Of a stretch of DNA of 36,814 nucleotides, positions 8,229-18,704 are shown piece by piece. A program made the translations under genes and the position numbers. How positions within the stretch are numbered: the first letter of the stretch is position 1; the number at the start of each line of letters is the position of its first letter. This DNA comes from Gemmatimonadota bacterium. Its GTDB lineage: Bacteria > Gemmatimonadota > Gemmatimonadetes > Longimicrobiales > Gaopeijiaceae. Where the stretch lies: the NCBI GenBank assembly GCA_007121775.1, contig SKJY01000095.1:1-36814 (forward strand), in the 5' to 3' direction. Under the pieces are notes generated by a model that was given only the letters and a program-made list of their open reading frames with translations, searched no databases and was not told the origin of the DNA.

Positions 8229-9922
8229 CCACCTCGGCCCCACCAGGCCCTCCGGTCCCACGACCGGGTACCGTCTCCACGGGTCGTCAACTCCCGGTAG
8301 GCGCCGAAGTAACCTTCGGCCGCCAGCGCATCTCCTGCTTCGAGAGCCGCGAGTCCCGCCAGGAATGTGGCTCGTCCACGGTGGGGCTCCCGTTCCAGAA
8401 CCCGACGGAATGATGCCAGCGCCGCCACCGGATCTCCGTCATCCAGAAGCAACTCCCCGTGCATCTCCCGGGCAGGGAGGAGGGGGCCCGGGGTCACGGG
8501 ATGCTTCTCCACCTCCTCTTCCAACACCGCTGCTCGGTCCAGAAGCAGGAGAGCCGCCGCCGTATCCCCCTGGCCATGGTGGGTCCACCCCCGCACCGCC
8601 AGGGCCTGCGCCTCCACGATACGGGACCAGTATGCCTCACCTGCCAACTCCAGTGCATCCCGGATCTCCTCCAGTCTCCCCGCCTCCATCTGTGCCCCCG
8701 TCAGGTCACCGATGCGAGCCATGCCCAGGCCCCGGGCGAAGTGCCGGACAGCCGTGGCCGGGCCCATGCCCGCGCCTGTTGGAGGAAGGGCGGCAGCGTT
8801 ATCCCAGTCGCCCAGTTCCAGTACGAGACGAGCCGACATGGCCTGCCAGTTGAAGGTATTCCAGGCAAGGCTCGGCTCCGGCAGCGCCTCCGCCGCAGCC
8901 AGCGCCCGATCCACGATCCCGGCAGCTTCCCGATCCCGGCCCTGTTGCAGGTAGGCATAGACCAGATAGTCCCATGCATGGACCCGCTCCCAGTCCCCTC
9001 CCGATGCTGCCGCCGAGCGGAGGTTGACCTCGATGGAACGGTCCCACATCCCGAGCCTCGTGAAGATGTGGGAGGGCATGTGGAGGGCGTGGGGGGCGTC
9101 CGGGGCGATCTCGGCGTATCGGAGGGCCGCATCCAGACCTCGCTCCGCCAGGGCCGGCGCGTCGTAGGCGTGGATGATGTAGTGGGCCAACCCAGGGTGA
9201 TCAGGCCGATGGAGGAAGAGATCCTCCAGCATGGCAGCCGCCCGTAGCTGCCGGGCAAAGGTAGTGTCCTCCGGGGGGGCCGCCGCCAGGAGGGCGAGTC
9301 CGAGGAAGACCTGGGCTTCCGTATCCTCCGGATGACGCCGCGCCATCTCCTCCATCTCCGCCTCCCAGGTCAGGCGCCGGGTAACCTCCGAACCGTCTGC
9401 TGCGAAGAGCGGGCGAAAGACAGCCACCCAGTCCCGTTCCCGAGGGGTGGCCAGCCCCGCCGCTTCGGCGCGATCCAGCGCCTCCCGGGCCTGCGAACGC
9501 CTCGCCTCGGGGATCGCTCCGGCGTAGGGATTGCCCATCCGGGTGATGGCCCGGCCCCACTCCGCCATTCCACAGGTGGGATCCAACGCCAATGCCTCCT
9601 GAAAGACCTCGTCCGCCTGCCCGAACCAGAAGGAGTGGAACATGGCCAGTCCCACCTCGATCCGTTCCTGGGCCAGTGGCTCGCAGGCGACGGGGAAGTG
9701 GACCCGTCCAACGCCCTCTCCCTCCACCCCACCGGCGACGAGGTGGCCCGAGTGGTCCTCCACCGGGACCTCGACCCCGCCCACCCCACCGGGTGGGTGA
9801 TGGTGGGCTCCACCGGGAACATCCGCCAGGCCGTCTCCATGGCCCGGCGCAGGGCCATCGGCACCGCACCCGGCGACGACACCAGCCAACCCCAGTACCA
9901 GAAGGGCGCGAAACGTCCTCAT
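8225..9922 (-). CDS. Tetratricopeptide-repeat lipoprotein
   Basis: Lipobox-like N-terminus LGLAGVVAGC; TPR-like repeats; family motif ALHMPSHIFTRLGMWDRSIEVN. Confidence 0.85.
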   Translation of the reverse strand: MRTFRALLVLGLAGVVAGCGADGPAPGHGDGLADVPGGAHHHPPGGVGGVEVPVEDHSGHLVAGGVEGEGVGRVHFPVACEPLAQERIEVGLAMFHSFWFGQADEVFQEALALDPTCGMAEWGRAITRMGNPYAGAIPEARRSQAREALDRAEAAGLATPRERDWVAVFRPLFAADGSEVTRRLTWEAEMEEMARRHPEDTEAQVFLGLALLAAAPPEDTTFARQLRAAAMLEDLFLHRPDHPGLAHYIIHAYDAPALAERGLDAALRYAEIAPDAPHALHMPSHIFTRLGMWDRSIEVNLRSAAASGGDWERVHAWDYLVYAYLQQGRDREAAGIVDRALAAAEALPEPSLAWNTFNWQAMSARLVLELGDWDNAAALPPTGAGMGPATAVRHFARGLGMARIGDLTGAQMEAGRLEEIRDALELAGEAYWSRIVEAQALAVRGWTHHGQGDTAAALLLLDRAAVLEEEVEKHPVTPGPLLPAREMHGELLLDDGDPVAALASFRRVLEREPHRGRATFLAGLAALEAGDALAAEGYFGAYRELTTRGDGTRSWDRRAWWGRGG

Positions 9923-11610
9923 TGGGCCTCCCGGGCCACCGTATCCAGATCCAGACGGCCCCGAGCTCCGAGACGGTTCAACCTTGCCTCCTCTTCCAGG
10001 GTCGGGTCAGCCGGCCGCTTTCGGTGCCAGTCGGTGCGGGCCTGGAATGCCGCCGCCACTGCCAGAAGCCGCTCTTCACCGAAGGGGGCTCCCCCGAGGA
10101 GAACACCATCCGGCACCTCCACCCCGGCCACCTCCCGCTTCCCCACGGGGAGCGCCAGCAGAGGAAGGCCGATCATGTCAAAGGGGACGTGGGTCTCCAG
10201 CGCCACCACATCACAGCGAGACAGAATGTCGTCCAGCACCAGACGAAGCAGCGCCAACTTGGCCCGCTGACCCTTCAGGTATTCGTCTCCCGAGACAAAG
10301 AGGCCCTGGATGAACGAGGTGAGGGTGACACCGAACAGGCGGACATCCTCTTTGAAATACGGGAGGAAGGGCTCTGCCCGCTCCACCAACCGAATGGCGT
10401 TGAGGGCTCCGGAGGTGAGTTCGTCCCAACCCTCTGGGAGAGGGATTTCCACCACCTGGACACCGGTGGCCTCCGTCTCTCTCAGGAAGTCCTGCCGGTT
10501 CTTCCCTCCGTCACCCCCACCATCCGCCCACCCGGGAAAAATGCCCAGGCGGGTTCCCCAGCGCACCCGAACCCGTCCCCCGTCCTCCAGGGGTGTGGCG
10601 GCGGTAAGGAGGTCCGGCACCGGGGGAAGCCCCAGCGTCCGCGGATCCCGAGGATCCTCACCGGCCATGGCCTGAAGGACCATGGCGGCGTCCCGGGCGT
10701 CCCGCGTCATGGGCCCCACATGGTCCCGTGTGTAGCTCAAGGGGATCACTCCGTCCAGTGAGACGCGGCCGAAGGTGGGCTTGAGGCCCGTGGCTCCCTG
10801 GGCCCGGGAGGGCATGGTGATGGAACCTCCGGTCTGGGTCCCCAGAGCCACGGGAGCCAGCCGCGCCATGACGGCCGTGGCCGACCCCGATGAAGAGCCA
10901 CCGGGGCTTACGTCGGGGCTCCCCGGAGCCCAGGCGTTCAGGGTGGTCACCTCGCCGTCGGGGGTCAGGGCTCTGGTGGTTGCCAGGGGGCCGAGCTGGC
11001 TCTTCCCCAGCATGATCGCTCCCGCATCCATCAGGGCCCTAACCAGCGTGGCGTCCCGGTCCGGCACGAAGTCTTGGAAGATGTGGGAATTGGCGGTCGT
11101 CCGGACCCCGGCGGTATGGATGTTGTCTTTCACGGCCAGGGGGACCCCGTGGAGGAGGCCCCGGACCGGTGCGTCATCCAGGGCCCGAGCCCGCTCTCGG
11201 GCCATCTGGTCGGTCACCTCGTTGAAGGCCTGGTAGACCCCATCCCAACGCCGGATCCGGGTCAGGAAGGCGTCGGTATACTCAAGGACCCCGAGACGAC
11301 CCTCTCGGATTAGCGCAGCCGCCTCCCACGCCGTGAACTCCACCGGATCGGTGGCCCCCATCCTGGAGGGGTCCGGAAGGGGAAGGGACCGGAAGAAGGT
11401 GTCCGCTGCCGCCGTCTCGCTCCCGGGCGGGGAAGCCGCTACCGAGCTCGAGGCACCTGCCCCGGCGCCGGCGGTCGCCGGAGCGCACCCCGCCACCGCT
11501 GCCGCCGCCGAAAGGGCACCCATCCGGACCAGGAAGCTGCGGCGGTCCACGAGGGCGTCCTGGGGGGGGATATCGCCGGCTATTCCTCCACTCCGGCCCG
11601 CTCCAGTCAC
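9919..11610 (-). CDS. Amidase (amidase signature family), twin-arginine signal-like N-terminus
   Basis: DRRSFLVRMGALSAAAAVAGC leader; GSSSGSATAVMARLAPVALGTQTGGSITMPSRAQGATGLKPTFGRVS amidase signature. Confidence 0.93.
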   Translation of the reverse strand: MTGAGRSGGIAGDIPPQDALVDRRSFLVRMGALSAAAAVAGCAPATAGAGAGASSSVAASPPGSETAAADTFFRSLPLPDPSRMGATDPVEFTAWEAAALIREGRLGVLEYTDAFLTRIRRWDGVYQAFNEVTDQMARERARALDDAPVRGLLHGVPLAVKDNIHTAGVRTTANSHIFQDFVPDRDATLVRALMDAGAIMLGKSQLGPLATTRALTPDGEVTTLNAWAPGSPDVSPGGSSSGSATAVMARLAPVALGTQTGGSITMPSRAQGATGLKPTFGRVSLDGVIPLSYTRDHVGPMTRDARDAAMVLQAMAGEDPRDPRTLGLPPVPDLLTAATPLEDGGRVRVRWGTRLGIFPGWADGGGDGGKNRQDFLRETEATGVQVVEIPLPEGWDELTSGALNAIRLVERAEPFLPYFKEDVRLFGVTLTSFIQGLFVSGDEYLKGQRAKLALLRLVLDDILSRCDVVALETHVPFDMIGLPLLALPVGKREVAGVEVPDGVLLGGAPFGEERLLAVAAAFQARTDWHRKRPADPTLEEEARLNRLGARGRLDLDTVAREAQ

Positions 11611-11876
11611 GGTCCCACCCCCGTTTCGTGGCTCCCCCTGTCCCCACCGGCGAGACCGCTCGGATAGAGGATAGGGGGCCAGGCGATGGGGTCCAGCGCC
11701 AGGTCGGCGACCACGGGCATCTGGTCCCGGAGCAACCGCCGGACCGCCGCCAGCACACGCCTCCGGTCGGCCGGAGCCCGGGCATCCTCTCCCGGCAGGA
11801 CCGAGAGATCGATCCCCATGTGGCGCAGCCGGAGTTCGATGAAATGGTCCAGTTCGTCGTCAGTGAGGGGATCCAT
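11607..11876 (-). CDS. Hypothetical protein (89 aa), overlapping the amidase start
   Basis: MDPLTDDELDHFIELRLRHMGIDLSVLPGEDARAPADRRRVLAAVRRLLRD...; 4-bp stop/start overlap with the amidase. Confidence 0.6.
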   Translation of the reverse strand: MDPLTDDELDHFIELRLRHMGIDLSVLPGEDARAPADRRRVLAAVRRLLRDQMPVVADLALDPIAWPPILYPSGLAGGDRGSHETGVGP

Positions 11877-12023
11877 GGCGTATGCAGGCTGGAGGTCACA
11901 TGCGGGAACCGTCGGTGAAGGGCGGGAGTCCCTCCTACGTACCTTCCACCGAGGTGCCCCACGGATGTCGAGGTGCTATCCTATCGGGCCGACCCTTTCC
12001 CCGACAGATCGAGCGTCCCGGTC

Positions 12024-13361
12024 ATGCTCTTCCCATTCAGCGCACTTCTCCTGCTGACCCTCGGGTCTGTGGGCGCACCGTCGACCGACCCGACCCCGGG
12101 AATGCAAACCGGCTCCGATTCGCTGCGCCTCGCGGCCTTCGATACGACGTGGACCCGGATCCGGGACACCCACTACGACCCGGAGTGGGGAGGGGTGGAC
12201 TGGTACGGCGTGCGAGATGAGTTCCGCCCCCTGGTGGAGGCATCAGAGTCTTCAGATGACTTTCACCGCATCATGGAAGAGATGCTGGACCGGCTGGGAG
12301 AGTCACACTTCGTCTTCATCCCGGCGACGGTGGCGGACCCGGACGTGACGGCCGCCGGCCGGGGAGATCCGGGGATGAGGGTTCGTTGGATCGACGGCGC
12401 CGCTCTGGTGACGGAAGTCCGTCCGGAGGGCGGTGCCGCCCGGGCCGGCCTGGCAGCCGGACACGAGATCCTGGCGGTGGAAGGGCAGGTGGTGGCGGAG
12501 CTCACCAAGGGGTTCCGGGAGTTGGATCAGGAGGCGGCGGCATGGATCGACGCCGTCCTGGCGGCGCGCATTCGAGGCACTCCCGGCCGGCGGCTCGCCT
12601 TGGAGATCCGTGATGGCGGCGACCAGGTTCGGGAGTTGGAGGTGGAACTGGCCGAACCGGCGGGAGAGTGGGTCCAATTCGGATACCTTCCTCCCTTCCG
12701 CCTGGAGGTCGAAGACAGGGAACTCCGCCCGCGGGGGGACGAGGGTCCGCGGATCGGGCTGATCCGGTTCAACGGGTGGTTTCCGTTGGCAGCCCCCCTC
12801 ATTGCGGAGGCAGTTCATCGCCACCGGTCCGGTGATGGCATCATCCTGGATCTGAGGGGGAACCCTGGTGGAGTGGGAGCTATGGCCATGGGCGTGGCAG
12901 GACACTTTCTGGACGACCGGGTGGAGCTGGGCGAGATGCGCACCCGGGATACGGCATTGCGGTTCGTGGTGAACCCCCAGCGGATCGGCCCGGACGGCTC
13001 CCGCGTACAACCCTTCCAGGGTCCTCTGGCGCTTCTGGTGGACACCCACTCCGCCAGCACCACCGAGATCTTCGTGGGAGGACTGAAGGCGCTGGGCCGT
13101 GGCCATCTGGTGGGAGAGACCACGGCTGGGCAGGTCCTTCCGGCCCACGTCGTCATCCTCCCCACCGGTGATCGCCTCATGCACGCCGTGGCCGACTTCA
13201 CCGCCTCCGATGGAAACCGATTGGAGGGCGCAGGGGTCCGACCCCATACGCCGGTCCCCCTCTCCCGGGAGGTTCTCCTGGCCCAGGGAGACCCCACGCT
13301 TGACCACGCGCTTGAGTGGATGCTGGCACAGAGCGCGGTCACAACCGAGAACAGCCCATGA
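12024..13361 (+). CDS. S41 family C-terminal processing peptidase with PDZ domain
   Basis: Signal-like N-terminus; PDZ-like AGLAAGHEILAVEGQ; DGIILDLRGNPGGVGAMAMGVAG and STTEIFVGGLKALGRGHLVGETTAGQVLPA catalytic region. Confidence 0.9.
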   Translation: MLFPFSALLLLTLGSVGAPSTDPTPGMQTGSDSLRLAAFDTTWTRIRDTHYDPEWGGVDWYGVRDEFRPLVEASESSDDFHRIMEEMLDRLGESHFVFIPATVADPDVTAAGRGDPGMRVRWIDGAALVTEVRPEGGAARAGLAAGHEILAVEGQVVAELTKGFRELDQEAAAWIDAVLAARIRGTPGRRLALEIRDGGDQVRELEVELAEPAGEWVQFGYLPPFRLEVEDRELRPRGDEGPRIGLIRFNGWFPLAAPLIAEAVHRHRSGDGIILDLRGNPGGVGAMAMGVAGHFLDDRVELGEMRTRDTALRFVVNPQRIGPDGSRVQPFQGPLALLVDTHSASTTEIFVGGLKALGRGHLVGETTAGQVLPAHVVILPTGDRLMHAVADFTASDGNRLEGAGVRPHTPVPLSREVLLAQGDPTLDHALEWMLAQSAVTTENSP

Positions 13362-14122
13362 GCCGCTTTCTCCGCCGACCTTCGATCCTCCTTCTGTGCC
13401 TCATAGCCCCGGCAGCCATCAACTCCCCGGCCACGGCGCAGGAACTCCCCGACGCCGACGCGCTCATTGAAAGGTACGTGGAGGCCATCGGGGGCCGTGA
13501 CGCTCATCTGGCCCCAGCGTCCATCCGCTTCTCCGGCACCCTCTCCATCCCGGCCATGGGGCTCACAGGATCCTTCGAACTCCTCCAGATCCCCGATGTG
13601 GGCTCGCGAATGAGCTCGTCGCTCCCCGGTGTGGGGGAACTCATGGTGGGATTCGATGGGCAAGTGGGTTGGTCCGTGGATATGCTCACCGGTCCGCAGC
13701 TCATGGAGGGAGACGAACTCGAGCACATGGGGGAGAGGGCCCTCGCCGCCGCCGCCTTCCGGGACCGAGCCCTGGTCCCGGAACGGGAGACGGTGGGCAC
13801 CCTCCAACTCCCTGAGGGCGCTTGCTACCGGGTTCGCCTGGGCTGGAGGTCGGGCCGGGAGACCTTTGACTGCTACCACCGTGAGTCCGGTCTCCTGCTG
13901 CGGTCCGAGGATGTCCAGGTTACGGAGCTCGGGGAGATTCCCAGCGTCACCGACTATTCGGACTACCGGGAGTTCCACGGGATGATCCTCCCCACCCGGC
14001 TACTCCAGTCCACCATGGGGATCGAACAGATCCTGGAGATCCGGGAGGTCACGGTGGATGACGCCGGCAGGGACGCCCTAACGCCCCCCACCCCCATTCA
14101 GACCCTCTTGGAGGGGAACTGA
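13358..14122 (+). CDS. Exported hypothetical protein (254 aa; LolA-like outer-membrane/periplasmic style)
   Basis: Signal peptide; ADALIERYVEAIGGRDAHLAPASIRFSGTLSIP; ATG overlaps the upstream stop. Confidence 0.75.
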   Translation: MSRFLRRPSILLLCLIAPAAINSPATAQELPDADALIERYVEAIGGRDAHLAPASIRFSGTLSIPAMGLTGSFELLQIPDVGSRMSSSLPGVGELMVGFDGQVGWSVDMLTGPQLMEGDELEHMGERALAAAAFRDRALVPERETVGTLQLPEGACYRVRLGWRSGRETFDCYHRESGLLLRSEDVQVTELGEIPSVTDYSDYREFHGMILPTRLLQSTMGIEQILEIREVTVDDAGRDALTPPTPIQTLLEGN

Positions 14123-14159
14123 GGCGGGGCCGACCCCGTCTTCCCCCCCGCGCCGCCCC

Positions 14160-15542
14160 GTGTCCCGAGCCTGGCTTCACCGCCACGTCCACGGTCTCAC
14201 CACCTTCGCCGCCCGGACGTATTACCGGATCACCGTGGCAGGGTCTCCGGTCCCCGGGAGCGGGCCCGTCCTATTGGTGGCCAACCACCCCAACTCCCTC
14301 CTGGATCCGGCACTGGTGGCCATCGCTGCCGGTCGTCCGGTACGCTGGCTGGCACGGGCCGGACTTTTCGAGCAGCGCAGCATTGGTTGGCTCATACGCG
14401 GTTCCGGCGCCATCCCGGTCCACCGACGGGGCGACCCGCTGCCGGAGGGGGTCCAAGATGGGCCGAAGAATGTCAACCTTCTGATGTTCGAGGCGGTTCG
14501 GGAGGCACTTCGGGAAGGGAGTGCCATCGGTATCTTCCCCGAAGGTCTCTCCCACTCCGCTCCCTCCCTGGCCCCTCTCAAGACCGGCGCCGCCCGGATT
14601 GCTCTGGGTGCCGCCGCTGAGGGGCTTGGGGAGTTTCCCATTCTCCCGGTGGGCATCACCTTCCGTGGAGGAAAGGAACGGTTCCGCTCCGAATCACTCC
14701 TCCTGGTGGGTCGACCGATTCGCTGGGCAGACCTGGCGGTCGCCGGGGAACGGGACGTGGAGGCCGTCCGGGACCTGACACAGCGCATTCATGCCGGTCT
14801 CTCTCGGGTGACGGTGAACCTGGAGACTTGGGATGACTTCCCCATCGTCGAAGGCGCCGAAGCCATCCACCACGCCGAGTACGGCCGCTCCCGCTCAACC
14901 AATCCCGTGCGCTGGCTCGCCCGCATGCGCAGGACTGCAGCCCTCCTGGACACCGCACGAGCTGTGGGCGACCAGGAAGTCCAGGCGGAGTTGGAAGCGG
15001 ACATCCTCAGGCACAAACGGGTCCTGGACTCGGTGGGGCTAGCCCCCCGGGATCTCCACCTTGTCCCCTCCGCCTCCGTCGCCGTGCGCTGGACCCTCAA
15101 GAACCTGGGCTTCTTCGGGGTTGCCGCCCCCCTTGCCCTCCTGGGAGCGGTGATCTTCTTCCCTCCCTACCGCTTGGTGGGGTGGGCCGAACCCCGCTAC
15201 CACCTCCCTGCAGACAAAAGAGCCACCTACAAGGTGCTGGGTGGCGCCACGGCGTGCGGGGGGTGGATCCTGATCCTTGCCGCCCTTCTCCGGGAGTTCT
15301 TCGGGTGGCAGCCGGCGCTGGCGGCGCTCCTCATCCTCCCGGTGCTGGGGATCATGACCCTGGCGATCCGCGACCGCTGGCAGACCGCCGCCACCGATCT
15401 CCGTCGCATCCTGCTCCTCAAGGGCCGTCAGGATCTACGCCAAAAACTCCTGGAGCGGCAGGCCGAGTTGGCCCGCCGCCTCCGCACACTCGGTGCCCGG
15501 GATGAGGCGGACGCTGAGCCGTCGATGAAGGCATCAGGGTAG
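14160..15542 (+). CDS. Lysophospholipid/glycerol-3-phosphate acyltransferase family protein with C-terminal membrane segments
   Basis: VANHPNSLLDPAL (NHxxxxD), GAIPVHR and IFPEGLSH acyltransferase motifs; GTG start. Confidence 0.9.
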   Translation: MSRAWLHRHVHGLTTFAARTYYRITVAGSPVPGSGPVLLVANHPNSLLDPALVAIAAGRPVRWLARAGLFEQRSIGWLIRGSGAIPVHRRGDPLPEGVQDGPKNVNLLMFEAVREALREGSAIGIFPEGLSHSAPSLAPLKTGAARIALGAAAEGLGEFPILPVGITFRGGKERFRSESLLLVGRPIRWADLAVAGERDVEAVRDLTQRIHAGLSRVTVNLETWDDFPIVEGAEAIHHAEYGRSRSTNPVRWLARMRRTAALLDTARAVGDQEVQAELEADILRHKRVLDSVGLAPRDLHLVPSASVAVRWTLKNLGFFGVAAPLALLGAVIFFPPYRLVGWAEPRYHLPADKRATYKVLGGATACGGWILILAALLREFFGWQPALAALLILPVLGIMTLAIRDRWQTAATDLRRILLLKGRQDLRQKLLERQAELARRLRTLGARDEADAEPSMKASG

Positions 15543-17078
15543 GTACTGCATGGGTGCTCCCGGCCCCAACGGAATCCCGAACACCATCCAGATCACCAGC
15601 ATGGGGATGGCGGTGAGGGCGAAGACGATGGAATACGGGAGCATGGCAGAGATCAGCGTCCCCAGGCCGATGTCCTTTTCGTACTTCTGGGCGAAGATGA
15701 TGACCAGGGGGTAGTAAGGAAGAAGCGGCGTCAGGATGTTGGTGAAGGAATCCCCGATCCGGTACGCGGCCTGGGTGAGTTCGGGTGAGTAGCCCAGAAG
15801 CATGAGCATGGGCACGAAGACCGGCGCCATGATGGCCCACTTCGCCGACGCGCTCCCGATGAACAGGTTGATAGTCGCCGAGACCAGAACGAAGGCCACC
15901 ACCAGGGGGATCCCGGTGAAGCCCACCGCTTCCAGACCGTTGGCCCCGGAAATGGCCACGATCAGGCCCAGATTTGACCAGTTGAAGAAGGCGATGAAGT
16001 GGGCCGCGACGAAGGCCAGGACGATGTAGGCGCCCATGGACGACATGGTCTCCGACGTCATGGCAGCCACCTCTCTGTCATTCCGGATCTTCCCGGTGAC
16101 GATCCCGTAGACCAGCCCGGGGAGGAAGAAGACGAAGAGCATGAGCGCCACAATGGACGACAGGAAGGGCGCGATATCGCCGTCCTCGCCCCGGAGAGCC
16201 CCGTCGCTGGGAACGGCGAGCCAAGCAATCACTGCCAGCGTGGCCAGGAGCGTGAGCCCCGCGGCCCAGAGCCCCCGACGCTCCTGAACGGTGAGCGCTT
16301 CCTGCTCTTCCACCTCCACCCCTCCGGTATACTCGCCCAGTCGGGGTTCCAATACCCGTTCCGTAACCCAGGTGGCTCCCAGGGTGAAGACGGGGACCAG
16401 GGCCGCCATGAGGTAGTAGTTCGCCGTCGGGTCCACCCGGTAGTCCGGGTCCAGGAGTTGGGCGGCGGGTTCGGTGAATCCCGCCAGGAGGGGATCGAGA
16501 GCCGTGAGGAAGAGGTTCGACGAGAACCCGCCCGATACGCCGGCGAAGGCCGCGGCTAGACCGGCGATGGGATGTCTCCCCATTCCGTGGAACACCACTG
16601 CGCCCAGAGGGATGAGCACCACGTACCCGGCATCCACCGCCAGCGACGAGAGCAGGCCGCCCAGCACGATAGCAGAGGTTACGAGCCAGCTCGGAACGCT
16701 CCGGACGAAGGCCTTGAGGGCCGTCTCGATCAGACCGGTCCGCTCTGCCACGCCGATCCCGATCATCACCACCAGAACCAGCCCCAGCGGCGGGAAGTCG
16801 GTGAAGGTGCGCGGCATCTCCACCAGAATCCGCTGGATGCTCTCGCCGGTGAGGAGATTCACCGCCTCGATCTCGTCCTGATCCGGAGCGGGGTGCATGG
16901 CTGACACGCCGAGATTGGCCGCCAGCCACGACGCGAGGAGTACTAGGCCCATGAAGATCACGAAGAGCGTGATGGGATCCGGCAGCCGATTCCCGGTGCG
17001 CTCCACGAAGTTCAGAGCCCGGTCGGCCAAACCTGCCGACGGGGTCCCGCTGGCTTTGTTTCCGTCTCTTTGCGACAC
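15534..17078 (-). CDS. AbgT family transporter
   Basis: LNFVERTGNRLPDPITLFVIFMGLVLLASWLAANLGVSAMHP; GSASAKWAIMAPVFVPMLMLLGYSPELTQAAYRIGDSFTNILTPLLPYYPL. Confidence 0.94.
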   Translation of the reverse strand: MSQRDGNKASGTPSAGLADRALNFVERTGNRLPDPITLFVIFMGLVLLASWLAANLGVSAMHPAPDQDEIEAVNLLTGESIQRILVEMPRTFTDFPPLGLVLVVMIGIGVAERTGLIETALKAFVRSVPSWLVTSAIVLGGLLSSLAVDAGYVVLIPLGAVVFHGMGRHPIAGLAAAFAGVSGGFSSNLFLTALDPLLAGFTEPAAQLLDPDYRVDPTANYYLMAALVPVFTLGATWVTERVLEPRLGEYTGGVEVEEQEALTVQERRGLWAAGLTLLATLAVIAWLAVPSDGALRGEDGDIAPFLSSIVALMLFVFFLPGLVYGIVTGKIRNDREVAAMTSETMSSMGAYIVLAFVAAHFIAFFNWSNLGLIVAISGANGLEAVGFTGIPLVVAFVLVSATINLFIGSASAKWAIMAPVFVPMLMLLGYSPELTQAAYRIGDSFTNILTPLLPYYPLVIIFAQKYEKDIGLGTLISAMLPYSIVFALTAIPMLVIWMVFGIPLGPGAPMQYLP

Positions 17079-17389
17079 GCCGCTTCCTCTCCCAGGTGGG
17101 CCTCAAATCCGGACTCCGGAACCCCACGACAGTTGCAGATCCTCGGCGGAAGTGCAATGGTCCGGCGAGTTGTGCGCAGCTTGGCGGAAGCGGGGGCCGT
17201 TCCGCCCTCCGGTTCCATGGAGAAAGCCGATTGGACCTTGGCGTCCGCTACCCCCTCATTCTCCAGGGTCGGCACGCTGGCAAATTTTGTGCTGTACAAC
17301 TCACCCAGGGTGGTGTAGTTTCCAGCAAGTGATGCGATTCGCGTCCAATAGTTTCAGGACAAAAACACCAGGAATGGCCGGGAGGGCAG

Positions 17390-18679
17390 ATGGCAAAGAC
17401 GTTGAAAAAGGGATCGGGTACGGAGGTCAAGCGGCGATGGAGGATCCCGCCACCGCTACTCCGGGACACCGAGGATCCGGGTCCGGAGGGCCTGGCAATC
17501 CTGGATGAGTTCCGAAGTGAACTCGGCGCAGTCCTCTGGAAGTCCCTCCGCGCCGTACTGCTCTGGTCCCAGGTACCGCCCAGCGACCGGAAGGGGATCT
17601 TCGCTCCGGACTTGGGTCGGGCTCGACTTCTTGAGATCCTGGCTCTCGGTATCGAGGACGACGACCTTCGCGAGCCTATGGAGACTCTCACCCAGGTCCT
17701 CTCCGCACCGGATTCCGTGGACCCGGAGATCATCGGCCTTGCGTGCCGACGGATCGCGGGTTGGGCCGAGACGACGGATGCGCCTCGCACATCCATCGAG
17801 TTCCTCCAGGTTGCGTCGCTGGCCTGTCCCGCCAACGCCCGGTTCGCGCTGGCCCTTGGTCGCGCCTGCCGGGACATGGGCCAGTTCTCCCGATCCGAGT
17901 CGTGGCTGCAACGGGCCATTGGACTGGCGCGACAATCGGCGGAGTGGGACGTCTACATCAGAGCTTACCTGGGCCATGGGAAGATGATGTTGCGACGGGG
18001 TGTCCTACCGGCTGCCCGCCGCAGTTATGTGAAGGCACTGCGCCGATCCGTTCGGCAGGGGATGAGGGAACTGGAGGCCATGGCGCTTCAGGACCTCTTC
18101 ATCCTGGAAGACAAGGCAGGGAATCTGGATCGCGCCGTCGACTATGCGTCCAGGGCTGTGGCCACCTTTGGCTCAAGCCATCGGGACCTGCCTCACCTGG
18201 CCCACGACATCGCCGTGTTCTGGATGCAGAGGGGAGACGTGGAGCACGCCTTCCCCGTCCTCCGGGAGGCGGTGGATCGGGTCCGGGATGTCTACCGCGG
18301 CATCGCTTTGGGCTCACTGGCTCGGGCCTCCGGCCTCAGGGGCGACGAAGCCGCCTTCGATTGGGCGACCATGGAGCTGGAGCGCTGGTGGGACGGCCCG
18401 GGAATCGCAGATGCTTGGGCCGAGGCTGCCCGCGGAGCAATGGCCCTGGCCCGGTTTGACGACGCCCGGGATCATGCCCGCCGGGCGGAAACCATGGCCA
18501 GACGGAGGGGAGAGAATCTTGTGCGCTTCGAGGCAGAGGCCCTCCTTGAGTCCATCCGGGCGGAAGAGGCCGCGAGGGAGAACCGGTCCGCAGACCGGCC
18601 CCCCCCCTCTCGACCAGAATCCGACCAGCTGGCCCGGGAGCTACTGAAGTCTCTGCAGGCCCAGCCGCTCAGCGTGTGA
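17390..18679 (+). CDS. Tetratricopeptide-repeat protein without recognisable signal peptide (429 aa)
   Basis: Helical repeats ANARFALALGRACRDMGQFSRSESWLQRAIGLAR..., ATG with ggagg upstream. Confidence 0.78.
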   Translation: MAKTLKKGSGTEVKRRWRIPPPLLRDTEDPGPEGLAILDEFRSELGAVLWKSLRAVLLWSQVPPSDRKGIFAPDLGRARLLEILALGIEDDDLREPMETLTQVLSAPDSVDPEIIGLACRRIAGWAETTDAPRTSIEFLQVASLACPANARFALALGRACRDMGQFSRSESWLQRAIGLARQSAEWDVYIRAYLGHGKMMLRRGVLPAARRSYVKALRRSVRQGMRELEAMALQDLFILEDKAGNLDRAVDYASRAVATFGSSHRDLPHLAHDIAVFWMQRGDVEHAFPVLREAVDRVRDVYRGIALGSLARASGLRGDEAAFDWATMELERWWDGPGIADAWAEAARGAMALARFDDARDHARRAETMARRRGENLVRFEAEALLESIRAEEAARENRSADRPPPSRPESDQLARELLKSLQAQPLSV

Positions 18680-18704
18680 CGCCTGCCCGGAGCGCGGTTG
18701 GTGC

